Below, piece after piece: positions 22,720-31,214 of a stretch of DNA of 54,426 nt (the stretch's first letter is position 1; the number at the start of each line of letters is the position of its first letter). Source of the stretch: Micromonospora sp. CB01531 (GTDB lineage Bacteria; Actinomycetota; Actinomycetes; Mycobacteriales; Micromonosporaceae); contig NZ_LWLS01000103.1 in assembly GCF_001905095.1 (NCBI RefSeq), positions 1 through 54,426 of the forward strand, read 5' to 3'. Under the pieces are notes generated by a model, which was not told the DNA's origin, ran no database searches, and was given only the letters and a program-made list of their open reading frames with translations. A program made the position numbers and the translations under genes.

Positions 22720-23778
22720 ATGGCCGTCGTGACAGACCCCCAGCCCCCCGCCCGGACCGGCACCACCTCCTCGCCCGACGGCGGACGCCGTCGGGTGGTG
22801 GCGATGACGATCTGGGGGGTCGCCTTCGTGGCCGCCTGGCTCGGCATCGGCCTGCCCACCGATCCCGCGTACGCCTTCCTCTGGATCTGGGCGGGCACCA
22901 TCGCCTGGCACTCCGCCCGGCCGTGGCGCAGCCACCTGCGCTTCGCGCGGGACTGGATCCCGGTGGTGCTGCTGCTGGCGGTGTACAACCTCTCCCGGGG
23001 CTTCGCCGACAACGGCGCGACCCCGCACGCCATGGAGTTGATCGTCGCCGACCGGTTCATGCTCGGCTGGGCCACCGGCGGCGAGGTTCCCACCGTCTGG
23101 CTCCAGCAGCACCTCTACCGGCCCGAGGTGCACTGGTGGGACGTGGCGGTCAGCTGGGTCTACTTCTCGCACTTCGTGGCGACGTTCGCCGCCGCCGCGG
23201 TGCTCTGGATGCGCGACCGCTCGCGCTGGGCGGCGTACATGCGGCGCTGGGGTTTCCTCTGCGCGGCCGGGCTGGCCACCTACTTCCTCTACCCGGCCGC
23301 CCCGCCGTGGTGGGCCGCGCAGAACGGCCTGCTCACCGAGGTCGCACGGATCTCCACCCGGGGCTGGAAGGAGATCGGCATGCACGGCGCGGGCAATCTG
23401 CTCAACGCCGGGCAGATCGCCTCCAACCCGGTGGCCGCCATGCCCTCGCTGCACACCGCGTTCGCCCTCTTCGTGGTGCTGTTCTTCCTGGGCTCGGTGC
23501 GGAAGCGCTGGTGGCCGCTGCTGCTCGCGTACCCGCTGGCGATGACCTTCACCCTGGTCTACAGCGGCGAGCACTACGTGATCGACGTGCTGGTCGGCTG
23601 GGCGTACGTCGGGCTGACCTTTCTGGTGGTCGGCCTGGCCGAACGCTGGTGGGCGGCCCGCCGGGCGCGGCGCGCGGCCGCGCTACCCGCCGCGGGTCCG
23701 CAGTCGGCCGTGCCGGCCCCGGCCGCCCCGGTCGAGGCCGAGCCGGCCGTCGCCGACCCGGTGCCGGCCGAGCGCTGA
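22720..23778 (+). CDS. PAP2/AUR1-type membrane phosphatase or phosphotransferase
   Basis: A 352-aa integral membrane protein with about six hydrophobic spans (first at residues 27-45). The PAP2 motifs are the helix-end MPSLHTAFALF (SLHTA holding the catalytic His region) and VYSGEHYVIDVLVGW (GEHYVIDV with the second active histidine). FLYPAAPPWW before them is typical of the AUR1/inositolphosphotransferase-like branch common in actinomycetes. A role in phospholipid or lipid-linked glycan metabolism is likely. The last 50 residues are an Ala/Pro-rich cytoplasmic tail. The start at ATG 22720 was chosen because residues before it are unrelated in composition. Confidence 0.9.
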   Translation: MAVVTDPQPPARTGTTSSPDGGRRRVVAMTIWGVAFVAAWLGIGLPTDPAYAFLWIWAGTIAWHSARPWRSHLRFARDWIPVVLLLAVYNLSRGFADNGATPHAMELIVADRFMLGWATGGEVPTVWLQQHLYRPEVHWWDVAVSWVYFSHFVATFAAAAVLWMRDRSRWAAYMRRWGFLCAAGLATYFLYPAAPPWWAAQNGLLTEVARISTRGWKEIGMHGAGNLLNAGQIASNPVAAMPSLHTAFALFVVLFFLGSVRKRWWPLLLAYPLAMTFTLVYSGEHYVIDVLVGWAYVGLTFLVVGLAERWWAARRARRAAALPAAGPQSAVPAPAAPVEAEPAVADPVPAER

Positions 23779-23805
23779 CGCGCGCCGGCCGAGGGCTGAT
23801 CCTGT

Positions 23806-25479
23806 TCAGTGGCGCCGGCTGCGGTCGGCGTGCCGGGCGGCGTGCGCCCGCGCGGTCAGCTCGGCCGCCAGGTCCCACGCCTCGGCCAGGTCCCGGTCGG
23901 GCGCGGCCGCGCCCGACCCGCCGGCGGTGTCGGCGTGCACGGTGGCCAGCCGCAGCCGCCGCTGCGCCGGCCCCTGGGTCACCCGCACGCTCTGGATCCG
24001 GGCGTACGGCACCAGCGTCAACTGGCGGGTGAGCAGCCCGGAGCGGGCCACGAACACCCGCTCGTCGAGGCCGGCGCCGACCGCCGTACGGGTCAGCGGG
24101 CGCAGCCAGCGCGCCCGCCGTGGCGGCGGCGTCGACGGCAAGGCGCCCAGCCGTACGCCGGACAGCACCTCGGCGACGATCAGTTCCCCGGTTCGCGCGT
24201 CGCCGACCGGCAGCAGCCGGTCCGGCCGGTTCCGGTCGTCCGGCTCGGCGGCCGAGTAGCCGGCCACCTCCAGCCGCAGCCGCAGCCAGCCCTTCATCCG
24301 CCAGAGCAGCGGCCAGGTCACCCGGACGGTCTGCACCCGGTGCAGCGGGACGGTCTGCACCCGCGTCTCCAGCAGGCCGTTGTGGACGCGCAGCGTGTCG
24401 TCGTCCCGGTCGAGCCGGAACGACCAGTCGTCGAGCACCCGGCGCACCGGTTGCAGCACCACACCCGCCATCGCGGTGATGGTGCTGGCCACCGCGATGA
24501 ACGACCACGACCCCTCGGAGAGGAACTGCGCCACCACGAATGCCACGCCGAACGGGAGCAGGAACGCCTGCGGGGTGAGCAGCTGGCTGACCAGCAGGTC
24601 CTGGTTGCGTACGGCGTGCAGCCGCCGGCCGGCCGGGGCCGCTGGCGGCGGCGCGCCGTACGCGGGCGGGACGACCTCGGGCGCGCGGCCGGCGACGGCG
24701 AGCAGCCGCTGCCGCAGCGCGACCGCCTCGGCGACCCCCAGGTACGCCAGCGGCGCCTCGGTCTTGCCCCCGCCGACCACCTCCAGCCGCAGCTCGGCCA
24801 GCCCGGTGAGCTGCGCCAACAGCGGCCGGACGACCTCGACGGCCTGCAACCGCTCCAACGGGATCGCCCGGGTACGCCGCCAGATCAGGCCCTCGTGCAC
24901 CCGCAGCTCGCGGCCCACCACGTGGTAGCCGGTGTTCCACCAACTGACCACGGCCAGCACGGTGGCGCCGGCGGCGAAGATCGTCACCAGCACGGCGAAC
25001 CAGCCGAAGCCGACCCGGGACAGCGTCGACCAGGAGAGCCCGGCGATGACCACGACCAGGGACTTCGCGCCGTGCAGCACCGGGCTCAGCGGGTGCAGCC
25101 GCTGCCGCGGCTCCGCACCCCCCGGTGCGGGCGAGGTGGGGTGCCCCGGCCAGCCGGGACCGGGTCCGGGTGGCGGCCACGGGCCGGGCCCGCCCGGCCA
25201 GCCGGCCACCGACGGCCCGGGCTGCCCGTGGCCGGGTGGGCCGTAGCCGGGCTGGCCGTGGCCGGGTGGGCCGTGGCCGGGTGCGCCTTGGCCGGGTGGG
25301 GGCGGCGCGGGCTGTCCGTATGCCGGGGGGAACGGTGACGGGGCTGGGGCAGCGGGTCGGTCGTCACCGGCGGCCCGGTGCGGTGGCGGGGTGCCGGTCT
25401 CCGGGCCGGGGGGCGGAGTGCCGGGCTCAGGGCCGGTCGGGGGCGGGTCAGGCTCGGGTGCGGCCGGGCCGTGGCTCAC
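23806..25479 (-). CDS. Multi-domain bacterial PH (bPH2, YdbT-like) membrane protein
   Basis: A 557-aa membrane protein. Residues 1-115 are Pro/Gly/His-rich and disordered, encoded partly by a 15-bp tandem repeat. Then come paired hydrophobic spans, each followed by a YdbS/YdbT-type bacterial PH domain: GYHVVGRELRVHEGLIWRRTRAIPLERLQAVEV, SFRLDRDDDTLRVHNGLLETRVQTVPLHRVQTVRV and ERVFVARSGLLTRQLTLVPYARIQSVRV. The third copy is near the C-terminus. Such proteins are membrane-associated with unknown ligand. The GTG start overlaps the upstream gene stop by GTGA. Confidence 0.88.
   Translation of the reverse strand: MSHGPAAPEPDPPPTGPEPGTPPPGPETGTPPPHRAAGDDRPAAPAPSPFPPAYGQPAPPPPGQGAPGHGPPGHGQPGYGPPGHGQPGPSVAGWPGGPGPWPPPGPGPGWPGHPTSPAPGGAEPRQRLHPLSPVLHGAKSLVVVIAGLSWSTLSRVGFGWFAVLVTIFAAGATVLAVVSWWNTGYHVVGRELRVHEGLIWRRTRAIPLERLQAVEVVRPLLAQLTGLAELRLEVVGGGKTEAPLAYLGVAEAVALRQRLLAVAGRAPEVVPPAYGAPPPAAPAGRRLHAVRNQDLLVSQLLTPQAFLLPFGVAFVVAQFLSEGSWSFIAVASTITAMAGVVLQPVRRVLDDWSFRLDRDDDTLRVHNGLLETRVQTVPLHRVQTVRVTWPLLWRMKGWLRLRLEVAGYSAAEPDDRNRPDRLLPVGDARTGELIVAEVLSGVRLGALPSTPPPRRARWLRPLTRTAVGAGLDERVFVARSGLLTRQLTLVPYARIQSVRVTQGPAQRRLRLATVHADTAGGSGAAAPDRDLAEAWDLAAELTARAHAARHADRSRRH
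25225..25299 (-). repeat. Five 15-bp tandem repeats coding a PGHGx motif
   Basis: Five copies of a 15-bp unit of the type GCCGTGGCCGGGTGG (25225, 25240, 25255, 25270, 25285) with few changes. They encode Pro-Gly-His-Gly-like pentapeptides in the disordered N-terminus of the bPH2 protein. Copy number probably varies between strains without shifting the frame. Confidence 0.92.
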
Positions 25480-26003
25480 AGCCCCTCCGCCCGGTCCTCG
25501 CCCAGCGCGGTCAGCCGGTCCCGCAGTCGGGACGCCTCCGCCGGCCGCAGGCCGGGCACCCGGGCGTCGCTCGCCGCCGCGGCCGTGTGCAGTTGCACCG
25601 TGGCCAGGTCGAACGCCCGCTCCAGCGGGCCCGCGGTCACGTCGACGAACTGCATCCGGGAGTACGGCACGATGGACAGCCGCCGGACCAGCAGCCCGTG
25701 CCGGACCAGCAGGTCGTTCTCCCGCTCGGCGTACCCCCAGGCGTGCACCGCCCGGACGATGGTGACCGTCCGCCAGGCGGTCAGCAGGACCGCGACGCCG
25801 AGGGCGGCGACGGGCAGCCAGTGGCCGGTGACCGCCCAGGCCACGCCGAGCACCACCAGCGCCACGGCGAACCCGATGCCGAGCCGGATCAGCTCCACCC
25901 AGATCAGGTCGCGGGAGATCGGCTGCCACCGGACCGTGTCCGGCCAGGGCTCCAGCGGGCCGGGCGGGGCCGGCTGGCGGCCGGCGAGGTCGTCACCGTT
26001 CAC
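25476..26003 (-). CDS. Bacterial PH (bPH2, YdbS-like) membrane protein
   Basis: A 175-aa protein. Two hydrophobic helices (about residues 40-78, LGIGFAVALVVLGVAWAV and LPVAALGVAVLLTAW) are followed by one bPH2 domain (ENDLLVRHGLLVRRLSIVPYSRMQFVDVTAGPLERAFDLATVQLHTA). It precedes the larger three-domain protein with a GTGA overlap, exactly as ydbS precedes ydbT in Bacillus, so the two probably form a membrane complex. Confidence 0.92.
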   Translation of the reverse strand: MNGDDLAGRQPAPPGPLEPWPDTVRWQPISRDLIWVELIRLGIGFAVALVVLGVAWAVTGHWLPVAALGVAVLLTAWRTVTIVRAVHAWGYAERENDLLVRHGLLVRRLSIVPYSRMQFVDVTAGPLERAFDLATVQLHTAAAASDARVPGLRPAEASRLRDRLTALGEDRAEGL

Positions 26004-26091
26004 CGCGGTGATCCGCTGCGCTCGCTCACGCCGCCTCGCTTCGCTCGACGGCGGCGGGGCGCCACGCTGCTGAGCTGAATGGTTCGCTCGC

Positions 26092-26322
26092 TCACGGTTC
26101 GAGCGTAGGCGATTCCGGGACCGGCACCACCTCGCGCAGGAAGCCGCGCGCGTCGAGGAACGCCCCGAGGGACTCCCGGTGGTCGGGACAGGCCAGCCAG
26201 GTCTTGCGCCGATCGGCGTCGTGCAGGCGGGGATTGTTCCAGCGCAGGGCCCAGACGGCGAGGGCGCGACACCCCCGCGCCGAGCAGATCAGTGCTTCGT
26301 CGACGGGAGTGGGAGTGGTCAC
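26092..26322 (-). CDS. Small Cys/His-rich actinobacterial protein
   Basis: A 76-aa protein starting at GTG 26322. The core CSARGCRALAVWALRWNNPRLHDADRRKTWLACPDHRESLGAFLDARGFL has CxxxxC and CxxH spacing that could bind one zinc. Similar 70-80-aa proteins are widespread in actinomycetes and have sometimes been mislabelled acetone carboxylase; no function is established. It is upstream of and codirectional with the bPH2 pair, with an 88-bp gap that contains repeated CGCTCGCTCACG-like words. Confidence 0.72.
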   Translation of the reverse strand: MTTPTPVDEALICSARGCRALAVWALRWNNPRLHDADRRKTWLACPDHRESLGAFLDARGFLREVVPVPESPTLEP

Positions 26323-26360
26323 CGGGGCGAGTCTAGGCCCGCACGCCCGGGAAGCTTAGC

Positions 26361-26390
26361 GCCGGGCGGCCACGGGGGGAGCCGCCCGGC
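26361..26390. terminator. GC-rich hairpin upstream of moxR
   Basis: Perfect 10-bp arms GCCGGGCGGC (26361-26370) and GCCGCCCGGC (26381-26390). It lies between the divergent small gene at 26322 and moxR at 26564. It may be a terminator or an attenuator-like structure, or it may isolate the two promoters. Confidence 0.5.
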
Positions 26391-26563
26391 GACGGGGTGA
26401 ATCGTACACACGCTGGACCCCTTGTTGTCCACCCGTGTTCAGCGTTTTCCGTGCGGAGGGACGGCGCGGCGAAAATCGTCCCTCTCCCACCCTCGGCTCT
26501 CAGCCTGGCATGACAGTCTTGGTACGCACGACACCGCGACGACGATCAAGCTGTGGAGGACCG

Positions 26564-27670
26564 GTGGCCCAGCCGACCACGCCCGACGCCCCGATTCCGA
26601 CCGAGGCCGTGCCGGGCGCGCCGCCGCCGGCGATCACCACCCCGGCCCAGGACGCCACCCTGCTGGAGCGGGCGCTGTTCGAGATCAAGCGGGTGATCGT
26701 CGGCCAGGACCGGATGGTCGAGCGGATGTTCGTGGCCCTGCTGGCACGGGGGCACTGCCTGCTGGAGGGGGTGCCCGGCGTGGCCAAGACCCTCGCCGTG
26801 GAGACCCTGGCCAAGGTGGTCGGCGGGTCGTTCGCCCGGGTGCAGTTCACCCCGGACCTGGTGCCGGCCGACATCATGGGCACCCGGATCTACCGGCAGT
26901 CGAGCGAGAAGTTCGACGTCGAACTGGGCCCGGTCTTCGTGAACTTCCTGCTCGCCGACGAGATCAACCGAGCCCCGGCGAAGGTCCAGTCGGCGCTGCT
27001 GGAGGTGATGAGCGAGCGCCAGGTGTCCATCGGCGGCGAGACCCATCGGGTGCCCGACCCGTTCCTGGTGATGGCGACCCAGAACCCGATCGAGCAGGAG
27101 GGTGTCTACCCGCTGCCGGAGGCGCAACGGGACCGCTTCCTCATGAAGATCGTGGTCGGCTATCCGACCGACGCCGAGGAGCGGGAGATCGTCTACCGGA
27201 TGGGGGTGGCCCCGCCCGAGCCGGCCCGGGTCTTCGACACCCCGGACCTGATCGCCCTCCAGCACAAGGCCGACCAGGTCTTCGTGCACAACGCGCTGGT
27301 CGACTACGCGGTCCGGCTGGTGCTCGCCACCCGCGCCCCCGCCGAGCACGGCATGCCGGACGTGGCGCAGCTCATCCAGTACGGCGCCAGCCCGCGCGCC
27401 TCGCTCGGCCTGGTCCGGGCCACCCGGGCGCTGGCCCTGCTGCGCGGCCGGGACTACGCGCTGCCGCAGGACGTGCAGGACATCGCCCCGGACATCCTGC
27501 GTCACCGGCTGGTGCTCAGCTACGACGCGCTCGCCGACGACGTGCCGGCCGACCACATCGTGCACCGGGTGATGTCGACCATCCCGCTGCCGTCGGTCGC
27601 GCCCCGGCAGCAGGCCACGCCGCCACCAGCCGTGCCGCCCGGCGCCGGCTGGCCCGGGCAGCGGCCGTGA
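26564..27670 (+). CDS. moxR: MoxR-type AAA+ ATPase
   Basis: A 368-aa cytosolic AAA+ chaperone-like ATPase. Walker A is LEGVPGVAKT and Walker B is LLADEINRAP. Sensor 1 is VMATQNPIEQEG and the arginine finger region is EAQRDRFL. MoxR proteins act with a VWA partner to mature or activate substrate complexes, and the DUF58 and VWA genes follow directly. The GTG at 26564 follows GGAGGA; a 43-residue longer frame lacks a ribosome site. It overlaps the next gene by GTGA. It is the positional equivalent of M. tuberculosis moxR1 (Rv1479). Confidence 0.93.
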   Translation: MAQPTTPDAPIPTEAVPGAPPPAITTPAQDATLLERALFEIKRVIVGQDRMVERMFVALLARGHCLLEGVPGVAKTLAVETLAKVVGGSFARVQFTPDLVPADIMGTRIYRQSSEKFDVELGPVFVNFLLADEINRAPAKVQSALLEVMSERQVSIGGETHRVPDPFLVMATQNPIEQEGVYPLPEAQRDRFLMKIVVGYPTDAEEREIVYRMGVAPPEPARVFDTPDLIALQHKADQVFVHNALVDYAVRLVLATRAPAEHGMPDVAQLIQYGASPRASLGLVRATRALALLRGRDYALPQDVQDIAPDILRHRLVLSYDALADDVPADHIVHRVMSTIPLPSVAPRQQATPPPAVPPGAGWPGQRP

Positions 27671-28647
27671 CGCCACCCACCCGGCTGCCGGCCACCGGCG
27701 ACCGCTCCGGCGCCGTCCTCGCCCGGCTGCAGCTGATGGTCACCCGCAAGCTCGACGGGCTGCTCCAGGGCGACTACGCCGGGCTGCTGCCCGGACCGGG
27801 CAGCGAGGCGGGGGAGTCCCGCGAGTACCGCCCCGGCGACGACGTACGCCGGATGGACTGGCCGGTCACCGCGCGGACCACGACGCCGCACGTCCGGCGT
27901 ACGGTGGCCGACCGGGAGCTGGAGACCTGGCTGGCGGTGGACCTCTCGGCCAGCCTGGACTTCGGCACGGGGCAGTGGCTCAAGCGGGACGTGGTGGTGG
28001 CCGCCGCGGCGGCCCTGGTCCACCTGACCGTCCGTGGCGGCAACCGGATCGGTGCGGTGGTCGGCACCGGAGCCGCACTGCCCGCGCAGACCGGCCGGTG
28101 GCGGAGCGGTCCGCCGGCCACCGGAGCCGGTACCCTGCGGCGGCTGCCCGCCCGGGCCGGCCGCAAGGAGGCGCAGGGGCTGCTCCGGGCCATCGCCGGG
28201 ACGGAGATCCGGCCGGGGCGAAGCGACCTCGGCGCGCTGATCGACATGCTCAACCGGCCGCCCCGGCGGCGGGGTGTGGCGGTGGTCATCTCCGACTTCC
28301 TCGCACCGCCGCAGCAGTGGGGCCGGCCGCTCCGTAAGCTGCGGGTCCGGCACGACGTGCTGGCGATCGAGGTGGTCGACCCGCGCGAGCTGGAGCTGCC
28401 CGACGTGGGGGTACTGCCGGTGGTCGACCCGGAGACAGGGGAGCTGCACGAGGTGCAGACCGCCGACCCGAGCCTGCGTCGCCGGTACGCCGACGCGGCG
28501 GCCGCCCAGCGCGGGGCCGTCGCCACCGAGCTGCGCGTCGCCGGCGCGGCCCATTTGCGACTGCGTACCGATCGAGACTGGCTGCTGGACATGGTGCGGT
28601 TCGTGGCCGCGCAGCGGCACGCCCGGACCCGAGGGACGACCCGATGA
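27667..28647 (+). CDS. DUF58 protein of the MoxR-VWA cluster
   Basis: A 326-aa protein with the DUF58 signature SREYRPGDDVRRMDWPVTARTTTPHVRR at about residues 53-80, followed by a VWA-like fold (LAVDLSASLDFG, VVISDFLAP). It has no transmembrane span. DUF58 proteins accompany MoxR and VWA proteins and are thought to be adaptors or substrates. It overlaps both neighbours by 4 bp (GTGA, ATGA), so the three are translated together. It is the equivalent of Rv1480. Confidence 0.93.
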   Translation: MTPPTRLPATGDRSGAVLARLQLMVTRKLDGLLQGDYAGLLPGPGSEAGESREYRPGDDVRRMDWPVTARTTTPHVRRTVADRELETWLAVDLSASLDFGTGQWLKRDVVVAAAAALVHLTVRGGNRIGAVVGTGAALPAQTGRWRSGPPATGAGTLRRLPARAGRKEAQGLLRAIAGTEIRPGRSDLGALIDMLNRPPRRRGVAVVISDFLAPPQQWGRPLRKLRVRHDVLAIEVVDPRELELPDVGVLPVVDPETGELHEVQTADPSLRRRYADAAAAQRGAVATELRVAGAAHLRLRTDRDWLLDMVRFVAAQRHARTRGTTR

Positions 28648-29594
28648 TCCGTTTTCTGCAACCGTGGTGGCTGCTGGCCGTGCTGCCGGTGCTCGCCCTG
28701 GCCGCGGCGTACGTCTGGCGGCAGCTGCACCGCCGGGCGTACGCGATGCGGTTCACCAACGTCGACCTGCTGCGTACCCTCGCGCCCAAGGGGCTGGGCT
28801 GGCGGCGGCACGTGGCGGCCACCGCCTTCCTGCTCTGCCTGCTGGTGCTGTCCACCGCGCTGGCCCGGCCGGCCCTCGACACGAAGGAGCCGCTGGAGCG
28901 GGCCACCGTGATGCTGGCCATCGACGTGTCGCTGTCCATGCAGGCCGACGACGTCGCCCCGAACCGGCTGGAGGCCGCCCAGGAGGCGGCCAAGCAGTTC
29001 GTCGGGGAGCTGCCGGAGAGCTACAACCTCGGGCTGGTCTCCTTCGCCAAGTCGGCGAACGTGCTGGTCCCGCCGACCAAGGACCGGGCCGCGGTGACCA
29101 CCGCCATCGACGGGCTGGTGCTGGCCGAGGCGACCGCCACCGGCGAGGCCGTCTTCACCTGCCTGGAGGCGATCCGCTCGGTGCCCGCCGACGGCGCGGC
29201 CGGTATCCCGCCGGCCCGGATCGTGCTGCTCTCCGACGGTTACCGCACCTCGGGCCGGTCGGTGGAGGAGGCCGCCGCGGCGGCGCAGGCGGCCAACGTG
29301 CCGGTCTCCACCATCGCGTTCGGCACCGACTCGGGCCAGGTGGACATCGGTGGCCAGCTGCAGCGGGTGCCGGTGGACCGGGCGGCGCTGTCGCAGCTCG
29401 CGGAGACCACCCAGGGCTACTTCTACGAGGCCGCCTCGGTGAGCGAGTTGAAGCAGGTCTATCAGGACATGGGCAGCTCGATCGGGTTCCGCACCGAGCC
29501 GCGGGAGATCACCCAGTGGTACGCGGGGATGGCGCTGCTCCTCGCCCTCTGCGCGGGTGCGCTGAGCCTGCTCTGGTCGTCCCGCCTGATCTGA
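28644..29594 (+). CDS. BatA-like VWA-domain membrane protein
   Basis: A 316-aa protein with an N-terminal span (residues about 8-24), a second span at about 53-72, an extracytoplasmic or cytoplasmic VWA domain (about 85-285) with an intact MIDAS (DVSLSMQ, and the later Asp in LLSDGYRTSG) and a C-terminal span (about 293-312). This is the BatA/Rv1481 layout. It is the membrane partner of the MoxR ATPase, joined by an ATGA overlap to the DUF58 gene. Confidence 0.93.
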   Translation: MIRFLQPWWLLAVLPVLALAAAYVWRQLHRRAYAMRFTNVDLLRTLAPKGLGWRRHVAATAFLLCLLVLSTALARPALDTKEPLERATVMLAIDVSLSMQADDVAPNRLEAAQEAAKQFVGELPESYNLGLVSFAKSANVLVPPTKDRAAVTTAIDGLVLAEATATGEAVFTCLEAIRSVPADGAAGIPPARIVLLSDGYRTSGRSVEEAAAAAQAANVPVSTIAFGTDSGQVDIGGQLQRVPVDRAALSQLAETTQGYFYEAASVSELKQVYQDMGSSIGFRTEPREITQWYAGMALLLALCAGALSLLWSSRLI

Positions 29595-29654
29595 GGCGCG
29601 ACGGCCGGTGGGACGGCAGCGACGGCCGGCCGGGGTGCGCCCCGGCCGGCGCGG

Positions 29655-29738
29655 TCAGCGACCGCCGGCCAGGACGAAGAGGACGGCCACCCAGACGGCG
29701 GCGAGGGTGAAGCCCAGCGGGGCGACGTAACGGCTCAT
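29655..29738 (-). CDS. 27-aa single-span membrane peptide
   Basis: MSRYVAPLGF followed by TLAAVWVAVLFVLAGGR is one hydrophobic helix. The ATG at 29738 has GGAGCAG 8 bp upstream, a good ribosome site, which is the main support. It lies opposite and just downstream of the VWA gene. Nothing else identifies it; it could be a regulatory peptide of a membrane complex or a chance frame. Confidence 0.42.
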   Translation of the reverse strand: MSRYVAPLGFTLAAVWVAVLFVLAGGR

Positions 29739-29948
29739 GGGACTGCTCCGTGGCGACGGGACGGTCCGGGCGGCAGGGTCCGGACCGCAGGGGTGGCTCA
29801 GGACGTACGCACACGAAGTCGTGACCGGGTTGCTCCGCCACCGGCGGGCCCGACGGGCCGCGGCAGGATCACCCCCGGCCGACGGCCGAGGAGACGGGCG
29901 GTGCACCGGGGCGGGAAGCGGGGTCAGCTACGCCGACTGAGTCGCGGC

Positions 29949-31214
29949 TCAGCGGGACTGACGATCGGCCCGGCCACGACTGGAAGGATCGCTATCTCGC
30001 ACAGCGATCACCTCCTCCGGTCGGCGGGGCACAAAGGTCACGGGCAATCCCACCCGCAAACGAGGATCATCGTACACCCGGCGGCCCGGCGCCCCGCACT
30101 CGGCCGACCGGTTCGCCCGCGCCGCCCGGTCGACGAGCGCCGTCGCGGGCCGACGAGTGTGTCCTCGGCCGGAGCGCACCAGCACCGCCAGGACCAGCGC
30201 GAGCAGCGGCAGCCAGCACAGCCGTGCGGCCAGCCAGCCGGGACCGTCGGGCGGGGTGTGCAGCCCGGGCAGCGGCCCGGCGAACCGGGCGGCCAGCACG
30301 CTGACCCCGACCAGGACCGGCTGGTGGCAGAGGTAGACGCGCATGGCGTGCCGGTTCACCCCGCGGACCAGGCGCGCCGGCGCGGGCCGGTCGAGCAGCC
30401 GGCGCAGCGCCGGTCGGGCCAGCAGTCCGGCACCGACCTGCGCCGCGGCCAGGGCGACGGCGAGCAGCGAGGGCGGGCTCAGGTTCGACCGGCCGGCACC
30501 AGGCACCCCGACCGCGCTGACCGGGTAGCGGAGGGCGAGCAGCGCGACCAGCGCGACGGCCCCGACGACGACCACCGTCCCGGCCGCACGGCGCCCCGCG
30601 AGCCGCCCCTCGGCGTGTGCCAGCCCGAGCAGGTAGGGCACCGACCACGCGGCGAGCACGGCGACCGGCAGCAGCCAGGGGCGCGCCGCCGGCAGGCGTC
30701 CGGCGAGATCCACGCCGGCGACCACGGCCGCGGCGGGCGCCGCGCAGCGCACCGGTCCCCACCGCCGTACGGCGGCGGCCAGTGGCGCGGTGAGCGCCGA
30801 GAGGGCGGCCAGGGGGAGCAGGAACCACAGTGGACTGGCGGTCAGCGTCACCGCGACGCTGAGGACGTCGTCCGGGGTGCCCAACACGATCGCGACCAAC
30901 AGCCCGGCCGCGCCCACGCCGAGCAGGGCCAGAGCGGGCCGGACCAGGCGGCCCAGCCGGCGGAGCAGCCATCGCGCGGGGCTGGCGGGCGAGCCGGCCA
31001 GCGAGCGGCCGGCGGCGTGACCGGCGGCGAAGAAGAACAGGCCCAGCGTCTGGAACAGCCAGCTGGCCGGGGCCAGCGCCGGCATGGTGGCCAGCGGGCT
31101 GGCCTGATGCACCGTCCCGTCGGGTGCCAGCACCAGGGCGGTGACCAGCCAGTGCCCCAGCACCACCGCGCCGATGGCGTACGCCCGCAGCGCGTCCACG
31201 ACGCGGTCCCTCAT
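29949..31214 (-). CDS. Acyltransferase-3-type integral membrane protein
   Basis: A 421-aa protein with about ten transmembrane helices. MRDRVVDALRAYAIGAVVLGHWLVTAL is the N-terminal acyltransferase-3 signature (R-A...GH with the active-site His), and RHAMRVYLCHQPVL near residue 310 is the second conserved segment. These proteins transfer acyl groups (for example acetyl) to envelope sugars or lipids. The last 65 residues are a hydrophilic tail. Its start overlaps the stop of the hydrolase gene by ATGA, making the two an operon downstream of the two-component genes. Confidence 0.88.
   Translation of the reverse strand: MRDRVVDALRAYAIGAVVLGHWLVTALVLAPDGTVHQASPLATMPALAPASWLFQTLGLFFFAAGHAAGRSLAGSPASPARWLLRRLGRLVRPALALLGVGAAGLLVAIVLGTPDDVLSVAVTLTASPLWFLLPLAALSALTAPLAAAVRRWGPVRCAAPAAAVVAGVDLAGRLPAARPWLLPVAVLAAWSVPYLLGLAHAEGRLAGRRAAGTVVVVGAVALVALLALRYPVSAVGVPGAGRSNLSPPSLLAVALAAAQVGAGLLARPALRRLLDRPAPARLVRGVNRHAMRVYLCHQPVLVGVSVLAARFAGPLPGLHTPPDGPGWLAARLCWLPLLALVLAVLVRSGRGHTRRPATALVDRAARANRSAECGAPGRRVYDDPRLRVGLPVTFVPRRPEEVIAVRDSDPSSRGRADRQSR

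Noticed and set aside
25225..25299. CRISPR-like array
   Set aside because: Repeats are contiguous 15-bp units without spacers inside a coding region.
29739..29948. Plus-strand 67-aa frame downstream of the VWA gene
   Set aside because: No ribosome site, no motif, and Arg/Gly/Ala-rich composition typical of chance frames.
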